64,000 nt of DNA, taken from NCBI RefSeq assembly GCF_001945365.1, contig NZ_MSTQ01000011.1:1-64000 (forward strand), read 5' to 3'. This DNA comes from Pseudomonas reinekei (GTDB lineage: Bacteria > Pseudomonadota > Gammaproteobacteria > Pseudomonadales > Pseudomonadaceae). Below are positions 44,760 through 53,978 of this stretch, in pieces (within the stretch, counting starts at the first letter, position 1; each line of letters begins with the position of its first letter). The notes under the pieces were generated by a model, which saw only the letters and a list, made by a program, of their open reading frames with translations, ran no database searches and was not told where the DNA came from. The translations under genes and the position numbers were made by a program.

Positions 44760-45347
44760 TTAGTCGGGTTTTTGCTCGACCCACTTGGGCAATACGCTCG
44801 GCTGCCAGCTATCTAGCGCGTCGAGCAGCGTTTGCGGCGATTCGCTCACCTGCAGCATGTCACGGTGCGGCGCGCGAACGAAGCCTTCGCCGACGATGTG
44901 ATCAAGAAAACCGGTGAGTTTGCTGTAGAAACCGTTCACTTCCAGCAAACCGAGCGGTTTGCCGTGGTAGCCGAGCTGGCCCCAGGTCCAGACTTCGAAC
45001 AGCTCTTCCAGGGTGCCGAGGCCGCCGGGGAGGGCAATGAAGGCGTCGCTGAGTTCGGCCATCCGCGCCTTGCGCGCATGCATACCGTCGACCACTTCCA
45101 GGCGGGTCAGGCCTTTATGGCCGATTTCTTTATCCATGAGGTTTTGCGGGATGATGCCCACCACATCACCGCCGGCTGCCAGCGCGGCATCGGCCACAAT
45201 GCCCATCAAGCCCACGGCACCGCCGCCATAGACCAGGGTCAGCTTGCGCTCGGCCAGGGCTTGGCCCAAGGCCACAGCCGCTTCACGATAAGCCGGATGG
45301 GTGCCGGTGCTGGCGCCACAAAAAACACATACGGATGTTAAAGACAT
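44760..45347 (-). CDS. LOG-family nucleoside 5'-monophosphate phosphoribohydrolase
   Basis: A 195-residue Rossmann-fold protein of the LOG family (formerly called lysine decarboxylase-like). The motifs YGGGAVGLMG and PGGLGTLEELFE match the GGGxxGLMG and PGGxGTxxE signatures that hydrolyse nucleoside monophosphates to base and ribose 5-phosphate; plant-type members release cytokinins. The start at 45347 (MSLTSVCVFCGAS) was preferred to an ATG four codons upstream. Confidence 0.9.
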   Translation of the reverse strand: MSLTSVCVFCGASTGTHPAYREAAVALGQALAERKLTLVYGGGAVGLMGIVADAALAAGGDVVGIIPQNLMDKEIGHKGLTRLEVVDGMHARKARMAELSDAFIALPGGLGTLEELFEVWTWGQLGYHGKPLGLLEVNGFYSKLTGFLDHIVGEGFVRAPHRDMLQVSESPQTLLDALDSWQPSVLPKWVEQKPD

Positions 45348-45407
45348 GCCTTGCTCCATGGTCGATCAGGGCCACAGAGTAAAGGCAGGTGCTCGGCGCT
45401 CCAAGAG

Positions 45408-45497
45408 CTAAACTTCCCGCTTGGGCGTTTCATAAGTGCCGCTGGCGCCACAGGCATAGGCGGCGAGCAAGCTGCACAACAGGCTATTGATGGACAT
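45408..45497 (-). CDS. Possible 29-residue small membrane or lipoprotein-like peptide
   Basis: A short frame reading MSINSLLCSLLAAYACGASG then TYETPKREV. GGAG lies nine bases before the ATG, the N-terminal 20 residues are hydrophobic, and the tail is charged, a pattern shared by tiny membrane peptides. It sits 60 bases upstream of the LOG gene on the same strand. The cysteine at 16 is not in a good lipobox. Support is the ribosome site and composition only. Confidence 0.4.
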   Translation of the reverse strand: MSINSLLCSLLAAYACGASGTYETPKREV

Positions 45498-45604
45498 GAC
45501 AGACGCTCCGTTGATTGAGGACGGTCTGATCATAGGGCCGGTCCAGACGCTTGGCCGGTAGATTGTTTCCATCGATGTCATAGCCTGAAAGTTGTATACA
45601 ATTT

Positions 45605-45618
45605 TTGATTCAAGTCAT
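45605..45618 (+). promoter_or_regulatory. Possible ANR/FNR box upstream of azurin
   Basis: TTGAT-N4-GTCAT: the first half is perfect for TTGAT-N4-ATCAA, the second matches poorly. ANR control of azu is known in P. aeruginosa, so the position ~75 bases before the gene is suggestive. Confidence 0.4.
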
Positions 45619-45691
45619 ATGAACTTGCGAAGTTTTCAGGCAGTCTTCTGTCCATTCGCATTTTTCGTTAACCCTGCCTTGGAGATTCACC

Positions 45692-46138
45692 ATGTTTGCC
45701 AAACTTGTTGCGGTATCCCTGTTGACGCTGGCCAGCAGCCAATTGATGGCTGCCGAGTGCAAAGTCACCGTTGACTCCACTGACCAAATGTCCTTCAACA
45801 CCAAGGCCATTGAGATCGACAAGAGCTGCAAGACTTTCACCGTCGAACTGACCCATTCCGGCAACCTGCCGAAGAATGTGATGGGCCATAACTGGGTACT
45901 GAGTAAAGAAGCCGACATGCAGCCGATCGCCACCGATGGCCTGAGCGCCGGCATCGACAAGCAATACCTGAAAGAAGGTGATACCCGTGTGATCGCGCAC
46001 ACCAAAGTGATCGGTGCCAAGGAAACCGACTCGGTGACCTTCGATGTGTCGAAGCTGGACGCCAACGAGAAATACGGTTTCTTCTGCTCGTTCCCGGGGC
46101 ACATTTCGATGATGAAAGGCACGGTTACGCTGAAGTAA
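45692..46138 (+). CDS. azu: Azurin
   Basis: A 148-residue periplasmic blue-copper electron carrier. A 20-residue signal peptide ends at QLMA/AEC, leaving the standard 128-residue mature protein. Copper ligands in mature numbering are H46 (MGHNW), C112 (FFCSFPGH), H117 and M121; the disulfide cysteines C3 and C26 are present. It is preceded by TTGGAGAT. A monocistronic unit ending at the hairpin at 46221. Confidence 0.98.
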   Translation: MFAKLVAVSLLTLASSQLMAAECKVTVDSTDQMSFNTKAIEIDKSCKTFTVELTHSGNLPKNVMGHNWVLSKEADMQPIATDGLSAGIDKQYLKEGDTRVIAHTKVIGAKETDSVTFDVSKLDANEKYGFFCSFPGHISMMKGTVTLK

Positions 46139-46220
46139 GCCGAAATACTGCGTCATCGTTCATCGCTGGCAAGCCCGCGATGACGCCGGTAAATCGACGC
46201 ATGCTCCGGCCAAAGAAAAA

Positions 46221-46253
46221 CCCGCTGAAGCTCAACGCTTCAGCGGGCTTTTT
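46221..46253. terminator. Terminator between azu and nadE
   Basis: Ten-base stem CCCGCTGAAG/CTTCAGCGGG with a seven-base loop. It has a T-run on the + side and an A-run before it, so it serves both convergent genes. A half REP (CATCGCTGGCAAGCCCGCGATG) lies just before, at ~46158-46179. Confidence 0.82.
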
Positions 46254-46267
46254 CATTCAGTCACGCC

Positions 46268-47095
46268 TCAAGGCGCAAACGGCATCACACGCTTGTGATG
46301 GGTCTTGTTGTACGTGTTGACGATGATATTGAACGCTTCTTCGCGCACCGGCTGACCGTGCAGGAACGCATCGATCTCGGCATAGGTGACGCCGTGGGAG
46401 GCCTCGTCCGGCTTGCCGGGTGACAGGTCTTCAAGGTCGGCGGTCGGGACCTTTTCCACCAGTGACTCCGGGGCGCCGAAACTGCGGGCAATCGCCCGGA
46501 CCTGGTTTTTCACCAGCCCGCTCAACGGTGCGAGGTCGCAAGCACCATCACCGAACTTGGTGAAGAAGCCCATGACCGCTTCCGCTGCGTGGTCGGTGCC
46601 GATCACCAGGCCGTGGGCCGCACCGGCGATGGTGTACTGGGCGACCATGCGCATGCGGGCCTTGGTGTTGCCGAGCACGAAGTCCACCGACACCGCGTGC
46701 TTGCCTTCGAACGCCGCCACTTCATTGGCCAGGGATTTGACCGCCGGACCGATGTTCACGGTGTGGCGCTCGTCCGGCTTGATGAAGTCCACCGAGGCCT
46801 GGGCATCGTGTTCATCGAATTGGGTTTCGTACGGCAGTCGCACGGCAATGAACTTGTAGCCGCCGTCACCGGTGCGCTGGCGCAGTTCGCGCATGGCGCG
46901 CTGGGCCAGCAGGCCGGCGGTCAGCGAATCGACGCCGCCACTGATGCCCAATACCAGCGTCTTGAGCCCGGAATTGATCAGGCAATCCTGAATGAAGGTA
47001 ATGCGCCGGGCGACTTCTGCCTCGAGGGCGGCGTCATCGGCGAACGGCGGTTGAACCTTGAGCTGCTCAGCAATCTCACGCTGTACGGCTTGCAT
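46268..47095 (-). CDS. nadE: NH3-dependent NAD+ synthetase
   Basis: A 275-residue enzyme that amidates nicotinic acid adenine dinucleotide to NAD. The PP-loop SGGVDS (in LGISGGVDSLTAG) binds ATP; GTDHAAEAVMGFFTKFGDGACDLAPL is the family signature. There is no glutaminase domain, so it uses ammonia. It lies four bases after pncB, forming an NAD-salvage operon. Confidence 0.97.
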   Translation of the reverse strand: MQAVQREIAEQLKVQPPFADDAALEAEVARRITFIQDCLINSGLKTLVLGISGGVDSLTAGLLAQRAMRELRQRTGDGGYKFIAVRLPYETQFDEHDAQASVDFIKPDERHTVNIGPAVKSLANEVAAFEGKHAVSVDFVLGNTKARMRMVAQYTIAGAAHGLVIGTDHAAEAVMGFFTKFGDGACDLAPLSGLVKNQVRAIARSFGAPESLVEKVPTADLEDLSPGKPDEASHGVTYAEIDAFLHGQPVREEAFNIIVNTYNKTHHKRVMPFAP

Positions 47096-47099
47096 GAAT

Positions 47100-48323
47100 T
47101 CACTCCTTGCTAGATAGACTGGATGAGGCAGGAACCTGGAAAACGTGTCGCAAATAGGCGACGAAATTCGGGTCTTTACAGTGAGTCTTGCCTGGCTCGT
47201 CGGAGATCTTTGCCACCGGCTGGCCGTTGCAGGCGGTCATTTTAAGCACGATGCTCATCGGTTCGACACCGGGAATGTCACACGTCAGATGGGTGCCGAT
47301 GCCGAAGCTGACATTGATCCGGCCGCGCAGTGCCCGGAATATCTCCAGGGCCTTGGGCAGTGTCAGGCTGTCGGAGAAGGTCAGCGTCTTGCTCATCGGG
47401 TCGATGCCAAGCGTGTGATAGTGGGCGATGGCTTTTTCCGCCCAAACCACCGGATCACCCGAGTCGTGGCGCAAGCCGTCGAAGAGCTTGGCGAAGAACA
47501 GGTCGAAATCACCGAGGAAAGCATCCATGGTGATGCAGTCGGTCAGCGCGATCCCCAGCAGGCCCCGGTACTCGCGGACCCAGCAATCAAGGGCGGCAAT
47601 CTGGCTGTCGATCAACCGTGGCCCGAGTTGCTGGTGCGCCATGATCCATTCGTGGGCCATGGTGCCTAGAGGCTTCATGTCCAGTTCGCGGGACAGGTGC
47701 ACGTTGCTGGTGCCGACGAAACGACCGGGGAAGTCGTGCTTGAGCACATTGACCACTTCTTCCTGCACACGATACGAGAAGCGTCGACGCGTACCGAAAT
47801 CGGCGACCTGCAGCTCTGACAGCTCGTCGCTGCCGGCGTTGGCGGTCAGCCAGTCGAATTTGCGATAGAGCTGCTCGCGGGCCTGTTCGAGGACGATTTC
47901 ACGGTAGCGAAAGCGGTTGCGCACTTCGCTGACGATTGCCAGCAAAGGGACTTCGAACAAAATCACGTGCAACCACGGGCCACGCAGGCGGATGAACAGT
48001 TCGCCATTCTCGATGCCGGTGTGGACGTAGCGCAGGTTAAACCGAAACAGCCCGAGAAAGCGCAGGAAGTCCGGCTTCAGGAAGCTGATGCGCTCGAGAA
48101 AGCCCAACTGATCGGCGCTCAGGCTCATTTCCGACAAGCGCTCGATCTGGTAACGAATCTCCGCCAGGTACGGACGTAAATCCTCACTGTTACGGCAACG
48201 AAACTCCCATTCCACTTCCACGTTCGGGTAGTTGTGCAGCACCGCCTGCATCATCGTCAGTTTGTAGAAGTCGGTGTCGAGCAGGTTCTGCACGATGCGA
48301 TCGGCAAACACACTCTCGCTCAT
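47100..48323 (-). CDS. pncB: Nicotinate phosphoribosyltransferase
   Basis: A 407-residue enzyme that converts nicotinate and PRPP to nicotinate mononucleotide with ATP, the first step of the Preiss-Handler route that NadE completes. It opens LLDTDFYKLTMMQAVLH and contains GTSNVHLS, HDSGDP and SFGIGTHLTCD typical of the family, with the phosphorylated histidine expected in the region of GTMAHEW. Confidence 0.96.
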   Translation of the reverse strand: MSESVFADRIVQNLLDTDFYKLTMMQAVLHNYPNVEVEWEFRCRNSEDLRPYLAEIRYQIERLSEMSLSADQLGFLERISFLKPDFLRFLGLFRFNLRYVHTGIENGELFIRLRGPWLHVILFEVPLLAIVSEVRNRFRYREIVLEQAREQLYRKFDWLTANAGSDELSELQVADFGTRRRFSYRVQEEVVNVLKHDFPGRFVGTSNVHLSRELDMKPLGTMAHEWIMAHQQLGPRLIDSQIAALDCWVREYRGLLGIALTDCITMDAFLGDFDLFFAKLFDGLRHDSGDPVVWAEKAIAHYHTLGIDPMSKTLTFSDSLTLPKALEIFRALRGRINVSFGIGTHLTCDIPGVEPMSIVLKMTACNGQPVAKISDEPGKTHCKDPNFVAYLRHVFQVPASSSLSSKE

Positions 48324-48432
48324 AACGGGGGTTCTCCACAGGGAATAAGGCTAGTGGCGCATATCGGTGGTGGGTATTGCCAGCAATTTTTTGGACACCG
48401 GATCTCTTGTGGCCAAGGATTTTTGTCTGGGC

Positions 48433-49344
48433 CTAAGCGTGTGGAGTGGCCGGGCTATCAACCTGCTCCAGCATCCACTTCACGAAATCGCGCACCTTGG
48501 GCACTTCCGCCGAATGCTCCGGGTACGCCAGGTAATAGGCATCGGTGCTGGGCATTGCATGCTGCCACGGAATGACCAGCTTGCCGTCCGCCAGTTCCTC
48601 TTCCACCAGAAAACGGGGTAACAACGCTACGCCGCAGCCGACCTGCGCCGCACGGATGCACATATAAAAGGTTTCAAAACGCGGGCCGTGGTAGCTGTGT
48701 TCGGTGTGATAGCCCTGACTGTCGAACCAGTCATGCCACGCCTGAGGCCGGGACGCGTTTTGCAGCAGGACCAGGTCGGTGAGTTGCGTCGGGTCGGTGA
48801 ATGGCGTGTCGGGCAGGCTGCCGGGGGCGCACACCGGAACCAGCTCTTCACTGAACAGCTTCAGGCATTCGGTGCCGGGGCGCGAACCCTGGCCGAAATA
48901 GAACGCCAGGTCGCTGCGACCTTGCAGCAGATCATCGGCTTCCTGTTCGTTGCACAGGTCCAGATGGATCGAGGGATGACGCAGGCGCCAGCCTTTCAGA
49001 CGTGGGACCAGCCAGCGCGCGCCGAAAGTAGACGGTGTCGAGACGCGCAGCACTTCTGTCTCGCCGCCGTAGGAACGCAGGTAATGGGTCGACATCTCGA
49101 CCTGTGTGAGAATTTTCCGAACCTCCACCAGGTACAAATCGCCCGCCGGGGTCATTTGCAGGCGTCGACGCACCCGGCGGAACAGCAGGTGCTGTAACAG
49201 TTCTTCCAGTTGCGCCACCTGCTTGCTGACGGCGCTCTGGGTCAGGTTCAGTTCTTCGGCGGCCCGAGTGAAGCTCAAATGCCGGGTCACGGCTTCGAAA
49301 CACTGCAAGGCAGCGATCGATGGCAAATAGCGTTTGTTCAGCAT
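48433..49344 (-). CDS. LysR-family regulator, divergent from amaB
   Basis: A 303-residue LysR regulator with an N-terminal winged helix (CFEAVTRHLSFTRAAEELNLTQSAVSKQVAQLE) and a C-terminal effector-binding domain of the GcvA-like branch. The start at 49344 (MLNKRYLPS) was chosen; a reading 63 codons longer would cover the whole divergent promoter region. It faces amaB across 176 bases, the classic LysR arrangement, so it probably controls pipecolate/lysine catabolism. Confidence 0.88.
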   Translation of the reverse strand: MLNKRYLPSIAALQCFEAVTRHLSFTRAAEELNLTQSAVSKQVAQLEELLQHLLFRRVRRRLQMTPAGDLYLVEVRKILTQVEMSTHYLRSYGGETEVLRVSTPSTFGARWLVPRLKGWRLRHPSIHLDLCNEQEADDLLQGRSDLAFYFGQGSRPGTECLKLFSEELVPVCAPGSLPDTPFTDPTQLTDLVLLQNASRPQAWHDWFDSQGYHTEHSYHGPRFETFYMCIRAAQVGCGVALLPRFLVEEELADGKLVIPWQHAMPSTDAYYLAYPEHSAEVPKVRDFVKWMLEQVDSPATPHA

Positions 49345-49520
49345 GGGCGGTCCTTTTGTTCTTGTCTCTTTATTGCCAGCAATGCACAGCATGAATAAAC
49401 GGAATGATATCTCTCTTAATGGTCGTTTGTTGAGTAACCTCCGGGGAGCTAAAACTACAGGTCTGATCAGCCGCGATTTTCCGGCTGCACACGTTCCGTT
49501 TTTTGCTTGAGGAGTGACCC

Positions 49521-51011
49521 ATGGTTGCCGCATTGCTTGATCGTCTTGGTGTGAACCCGGCCCTGTACCAGAACGGCAAAGTGCCGGTGCATTCGCCTGT
49601 CGATGGCAGTCGCATCGCCGCTGTGAACTGGGAAGGTGCCGCTGAAGTCGAGCAGCACATCAGTCGCGCAGATCATGCGTTCGAGCTGTGGCGCAAGGTC
49701 CCTGCGCCGCGCCGTGGCGAGCTGGTGCGGCAACTGGGCGACATTTTGCGTGAATACAAGGCCGATCTCGGCGAGCTGGTGTCCTGGGAAGCGGGCAAGA
49801 TCACTCAGGAAGGTCTGGGTGAAGTTCAGGAGATGATCGACATCTGCGACTTCGCCGTTGGCCTGTCCCGCCAGTTGTACGGTTTGACCATCGCTTCCGA
49901 GCGCCCTGGCCACCACATGCGCGAAACCTGGCACCCGCTGGGCGTCGTCGGCGTGATCAGTGCGTTCAACTTCCCGGTCGCGGTCTGGGCCTGGAACGCC
50001 ACGTTGGCGCTGGTCTGCGGCAACCCGGTGATCTGGAAACCGTCGGAGAAAACCCCGCTGACCGCGCTGGCCTGCCAGGCGCTGTTCGATCGCGTGCTGA
50101 AAAACTTCAGCGACGCCCCCCCGCACCTGAGCCAAGTGGTTATTGGCGGCCGCGATGCCGGTGAAGCCCTGGTCGATGACCCGCGTGTCGCGCTGGTCAG
50201 CGCCACGGGCAGCACCCGCATGGGCCGCGAAGTGGCGCCGAAAATCGCCGCGCGTTTCGCCCGCAGCATTCTGGAGCTGGGCGGCAACAACGCGATGATC
50301 CTCGGCCCAAGCGCCGACCTGGACATGGCCGTTCGCGCCATCCTGTTCAGTGCCGTCGGCACCGCCGGTCAACGCTGCACCACGTTGCGTCGCCTGATTG
50401 CCCATGAGTCGGTGAAAGAAGAAATCGTCACCCGCCTGAAAGCTGCCTACTCCAAAGTGCGCATCGGCCACCCGCTGGAAGGTAACCTGATCGGCCCGCT
50501 GATCGACAAAAACAGCTTCGAGAACATGCAGGACGCGCTGGAGCAGGCCATGAGCGAGGGCGGAAAGGTGTTCGGCGGCAAGCGTCAGCTCGAAGACACA
50601 TTCCCGAATGCCTACTACGTATCGCCGGCCATCGTCGAAATGCCGGAGCAGAGCGACGTGGTCTGCCACGAAACTTTCGCGCCGATTCTGTACGTGATCG
50701 GTTACAGCGATTTCAACGAAGCCCTGCGTCTGAACAACGCTGTACCGCAGGGCCTGTCCTCGTGCATCTTCACCACCGACGTGCGTGAAGCCGAGCAGTT
50801 CATGTCGGCGGTGGGCAGCGACTGTGGCATCGCCAACGTCAACATCGGCCCAAGCGGTGCGGAAATCGGTGGTGCGTTTGGTGGCGAGAAAGAAACCGGT
50901 GGCGGTCGTGAGTCCGGCTCCGACGCCTGGCGCGGCTACATGCGTCGTCAGACCAACACCGTGAACTACTCGCTGGAGTTGCCGTTGGCGCAGGGGATTA
51001 CGTTCGACTGA
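49521..51011 (+). CDS. amaB: L-piperidine-6-carboxylate dehydrogenase AmaB
   Basis: A 496-residue aldehyde dehydrogenase of the ALDH7 (antiquitin-like) class, oxidising piperidine-6-carboxylate/2-aminoadipate semialdehyde to 2-aminoadipate with NAD in the D-lysine/pipecolate route of Pseudomonas. The catalytic cysteine is in TAGQRCTTLRRL and the general base in LELGGNN; NFPVAVWAWN binds cofactor. A GAGGAGTG site precedes the ATG. AmaA, which makes its substrate, is next. Confidence 0.93.
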   Translation: MVAALLDRLGVNPALYQNGKVPVHSPVDGSRIAAVNWEGAAEVEQHISRADHAFELWRKVPAPRRGELVRQLGDILREYKADLGELVSWEAGKITQEGLGEVQEMIDICDFAVGLSRQLYGLTIASERPGHHMRETWHPLGVVGVISAFNFPVAVWAWNATLALVCGNPVIWKPSEKTPLTALACQALFDRVLKNFSDAPPHLSQVVIGGRDAGEALVDDPRVALVSATGSTRMGREVAPKIAARFARSILELGGNNAMILGPSADLDMAVRAILFSAVGTAGQRCTTLRRLIAHESVKEEIVTRLKAAYSKVRIGHPLEGNLIGPLIDKNSFENMQDALEQAMSEGGKVFGGKRQLEDTFPNAYYVSPAIVEMPEQSDVVCHETFAPILYVIGYSDFNEALRLNNAVPQGLSSCIFTTDVREAEQFMSAVGSDCGIANVNIGPSGAEIGGAFGGEKETGGGRESGSDAWRGYMRRQTNTVNYSLELPLAQGITFD

Positions 51012-51034
51012 TGCTCGGTCGTACAGGGATCCCC

Positions 51035-51123
51035 TGTGGGAGCGAGCCTGCTCGCGAAAGCGGTCTTTGAGTCACATTGATGTTGGATGTGTCGCCGCCT
51101 TCGCGAGCAGGCTCGCTCCCACA
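51035..51123. repeat. REP pair between amaB and amaA
   Basis: Inverted arms TGTGGGAGCGAGCCTGCTCG and complement, about 40 bases apart. It sits inside a probable operon and may adjust relative message stability. Confidence 0.85.
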
Positions 51124-51164
51124 ATTGAACTGTGTGTTGGTTAGGTTTCTGTTGGAGTCTGGCA

Positions 51165-52448
51165 ATGCCGTTACGCGAAGAGTGTCTGTGGGAAAAACTG
51201 ACGCCGCAAAGGCCCGACAACGCGGCGCTCAAGGGGGAAGTAAAGGTCGATGTCTGCGTCATCGGCGCCGGGTTTACCGGGCTGTCGGCGGCGGTGCATT
51301 TGCTGGAACAAGGCAAGACCGTTTGTGTGCTTGAAGCCCATCGCGCCGGCCATGGCGGGTCGGGGCGCAACGTCGGGCTGGTCAACGCCGGAATGTGGAT
51401 TCCACCGGACGAAATCGAGGCCGGGTTCGGCGAGGCGGTCGGCAGCCAACTCAATCGCATGCTCGGGGCGGCGCCGGCCCTGGTGTTCAGCCTTGTGGAC
51501 AAGTACAACATCGATTGCCAGCTGCGTCGCGAAGGCACGCTGCACATGGCGCACAACGCCCGTGGCGAAGCGGATCTGCGCAGTCGTGAAGAACAATGGA
51601 AACGCCGTGGCGCGCCGGTTGAATTGCTCACCGGCCAAGCCTGTGAACAAGCCACGGGCACCCGGAAAATTGCTGCCGCGTTGCTCGATCGCCGTGCTGG
51701 CACGATCAATCCGATGGCTTACACCACGGGGCTGGCCAAAGCGGCCATCGGCCTCGGCGGTCAATTATTCGATCATTCACCTGTGACCCGACTCGAACGT
51801 CAGGGCCAGCGCTGGTCGGTGCAAACCGCGCAGGGCTCGGTACTGGCCGAGCAAGTGGTGATTGCCTCCAACGCCTATACCGAAGGCGCCTGGACCGAAC
51901 TGCGGCGCAATTTCTTCCCCGGTTATTACTATCAGGTGGCGTCGGTGCCGCTGACCGAAGACGCAGCGCAGCAGATTTTGCCCGGTGGCCAGGGTTCCTG
52001 GGACACCCGGCAAGTGCTCAGCAGCATTCGTCGAGACAAGGATGGGCGCTTGCTGCTTGGCAGTCTGGGGAATGGCAATCAGAAGCCAGCCTGGTTTCTC
52101 AAGGCCTGGGCTGACCGGGTGCAGCAGCATTATTTCCCCTACCTGAAGCCGGTGGAGTGGGAGTGCACCTGGACCGGTTGCATCGCATTTACCCCCGATC
52201 ATTTGATGCGCCTGTTCGAACCGGCGCCCGGTTTAGTGGCAGTCACCGGTTACAACGGTCGGGGTGTGACCACGGGAACAGTGGTCGGCAAAGCGTTTGC
52301 CGACTACCTGTGTAACGGAAATCCTCAAGCACTACCGATTCCCTTTGCGCCCATGCAGCCATTGACCGGGGCAGGGTTGCGCAGTTGTCTGTATGAGGCG
52401 GGTTTTTCGCTGTATCACGCGGGCCAGTGCTTGCGCATTGTGATCTGA
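51165..52448 (+). CDS. amaA: L-pipecolate oxidase AmaA
   Basis: A 427-residue FAD-dependent oxidoreductase of the DAO family. The dinucleotide-binding GAGFTGLSAAVHLLEQG is near residue 31, then GGSGRNVGLVNAG and near the C-terminus VTGYNGRGVTTGTVVGKAFADYL. AmaA oxidises L-pipecolate to piperidine-6-carboxylate, feeding AmaB. The start at 51165 (MPLREECLWE) follows TTGGAG. Confidence 0.9.
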   Translation: MPLREECLWEKLTPQRPDNAALKGEVKVDVCVIGAGFTGLSAAVHLLEQGKTVCVLEAHRAGHGGSGRNVGLVNAGMWIPPDEIEAGFGEAVGSQLNRMLGAAPALVFSLVDKYNIDCQLRREGTLHMAHNARGEADLRSREEQWKRRGAPVELLTGQACEQATGTRKIAAALLDRRAGTINPMAYTTGLAKAAIGLGGQLFDHSPVTRLERQGQRWSVQTAQGSVLAEQVVIASNAYTEGAWTELRRNFFPGYYYQVASVPLTEDAAQQILPGGQGSWDTRQVLSSIRRDKDGRLLLGSLGNGNQKPAWFLKAWADRVQQHYFPYLKPVEWECTWTGCIAFTPDHLMRLFEPAPGLVAVTGYNGRGVTTGTVVGKAFADYLCNGNPQALPIPFAPMQPLTGAGLRSCLYEAGFSLYHAGQCLRIVI

Positions 52449-52739
52449 TTGTTGAAATTTGTTGCCGGGAGCGGCGCTTTTCGGCGCAACGGCTAGCCTG
52501 TAATGGTGCGGGTTGTAGCAGTACCGCACCAGCAGTGTGCAGTTCGGTGACGCGCGTTGTTACAGGCTGGTTGCACGCCGTTTAGTGTCGCGGTTGCAAT
52601 GATGGCGCGGGCGGGTTGCGCCTCAAAAAATTAATGGTTTCACCTTCTGCGGTTTAGACGGTTGCACGCCCAATGAAAATGGGCCCGAAACAGTCGAAAT
52701 AACAATAAAGCAGCGACTTTTTTCAGAATAAAAAACCGA

Positions 52740-52755
52740 TGGCACGGCCCTTGCT
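52740..52755 (+). promoter_or_regulatory. Sigma-54 promoter of livKHMGF
   Basis: TGGCACGGCCCTTGCT matches TGGCACG-N4-TTGCW completely, with the invariant GG and GC ten bases apart. Transcription would begin near 52766, leaving a ~45-base leader before livK. An enhancer-binding activator is required. The rest of the 362-base gap after amaA (52449-52810) contains no gene I can support. Confidence 0.8.
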
Positions 52756-52810
52756 CTGAGCATTCATTGAAGTCGCAGTGCCAATTAAAAAAACCATGGA
52801 GCACCACCTC

Positions 52811-53944
52811 ATGTCCCAGACGTTTTACAAGAAAGGCTTTCTGGCCCTCGCAGTGGCAACTGCGTTGGGTGTTTCTGCGTTTGCTCAGGCTGACATCAAG
52901 ATCGGCGTAGCGGGTCCAATGACGGGCGCCAACGCGGCATTTGGCGAGCAGTACATGAAGGGTGCACAGGCAGCAGCCGATGCGGTCAACGCAGCGGGCG
53001 GCGTAAACGGGGAAAAAATCGTACTGGTCAAGGGCGATGACGCCTGCGAACCGAAACAGGCTGTGACGGTGGCCAAGGACCTGACCAACCAGAAAGTGGC
53101 GGGCGTGGTCGGTCACTTCTGCTCCTCGTCGACCATCCCGGCCTCCGAGATCTACGACGAAGCGGGCATCATCGCCATCACTCCAGGCTCCACCAACCCG
53201 CAGGTTACCGAGCGCGGCCTGAGCGCCATGTTCCGTATGTGCGGTCGTGACGACCAGCAAGGCATCGTGGCCGGCGACTACATCGTCGACGTGCTCAAGG
53301 GCAAGAAAGTCGTCGTGCTGCACGACAAGGATACCTACGGCCAAGGCCTGGCTGACGCCACCAAGGCGCAACTGGTCAAGCGCGGCGTCACGCCAGTGCT
53401 GTATGAAGGCCTGACCCGCGGCGAGAAAGACTTCAGCACCATCGTGACCAAAATCCGTGGCGCCGGCGCCGACGTTGTTTACTTCGGTGGTCTGCACCCG
53501 GAAGCCGGTCCTCTGGTTCGTCAACTGCGTGAACAAGGTCTGAAAGACGTCAAGTTCATGTCCGACGACGGCATCGTGACCGACGAACTGGTGACCACCG
53601 CTGGCGGTCCGCAATTCGTTGACGGCGTGCTGATGACCTTCGGTGCCGACCCACGCCTGCTGCCAGACAGCAAGGCCGTGGTAGACGCCTTCCGCAAGGC
53701 CGGTACCGAGCCAGAAGGCTACACCCTGTACGCCTACGCTTCGGTGCAAACCCTGGCTGCCGCTTTCAACGGCGCCAAGTCCAACAAGGGCGAAGAAGCG
53801 GCTGCCTGGCTGAAGAAAAACCCGGTCAAGACCGTCATGGGCGAGAAGGCCTGGGACAGCAAGGGCGACCTGAAAGTCTCCGACTACGTGGTTTACCAGT
53901 GGGACAAGGACGGCAAATACCACCAGCTGGAAAAACAGAAGTAA
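52811..53944 (+). CDS. livK: Branched-chain amino acid-binding protein (LivK/BraC)
   Basis: A 377-residue periplasmic binding protein. The signal peptide ends near VSAFAQA/D, followed by IKIGVAGPMTGANAAFGEQ. The disulfide pair and binding lobe are typical of LivJ/LivK/BraC (DDACEPKQAVTVAKDL, GHFCSSSTIPAS). An ATG at 52811 was chosen with GGAG ten bases upstream; ATG 52796 is an alternative. It is first gene of the transporter behind a sigma-54 promoter. Confidence 0.93.
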   Translation: MSQTFYKKGFLALAVATALGVSAFAQADIKIGVAGPMTGANAAFGEQYMKGAQAAADAVNAAGGVNGEKIVLVKGDDACEPKQAVTVAKDLTNQKVAGVVGHFCSSSTIPASEIYDEAGIIAITPGSTNPQVTERGLSAMFRMCGRDDQQGIVAGDYIVDVLKGKKVVVLHDKDTYGQGLADATKAQLVKRGVTPVLYEGLTRGEKDFSTIVTKIRGAGADVVYFGGLHPEAGPLVRQLREQGLKDVKFMSDDGIVTDELVTTAGGPQFVDGVLMTFGADPRLLPDSKAVVDAFRKAGTEPEGYTLYAYASVQTLAAAFNGAKSNKGEEAAAWLKKNPVKTVMGEKAWDSKGDLKVSDYVVYQWDKDGKYHQLEKQK

Positions 53945-53978
53945 GGGCTGATTCGATTACTTGAACCCACATATCCCT

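Noticed and set aside
52449..52739. A gene between amaA and livK
   Set aside because: Only short frames on either strand with no ribosome site; the region is better explained as the promoter and upstream control region of livK.
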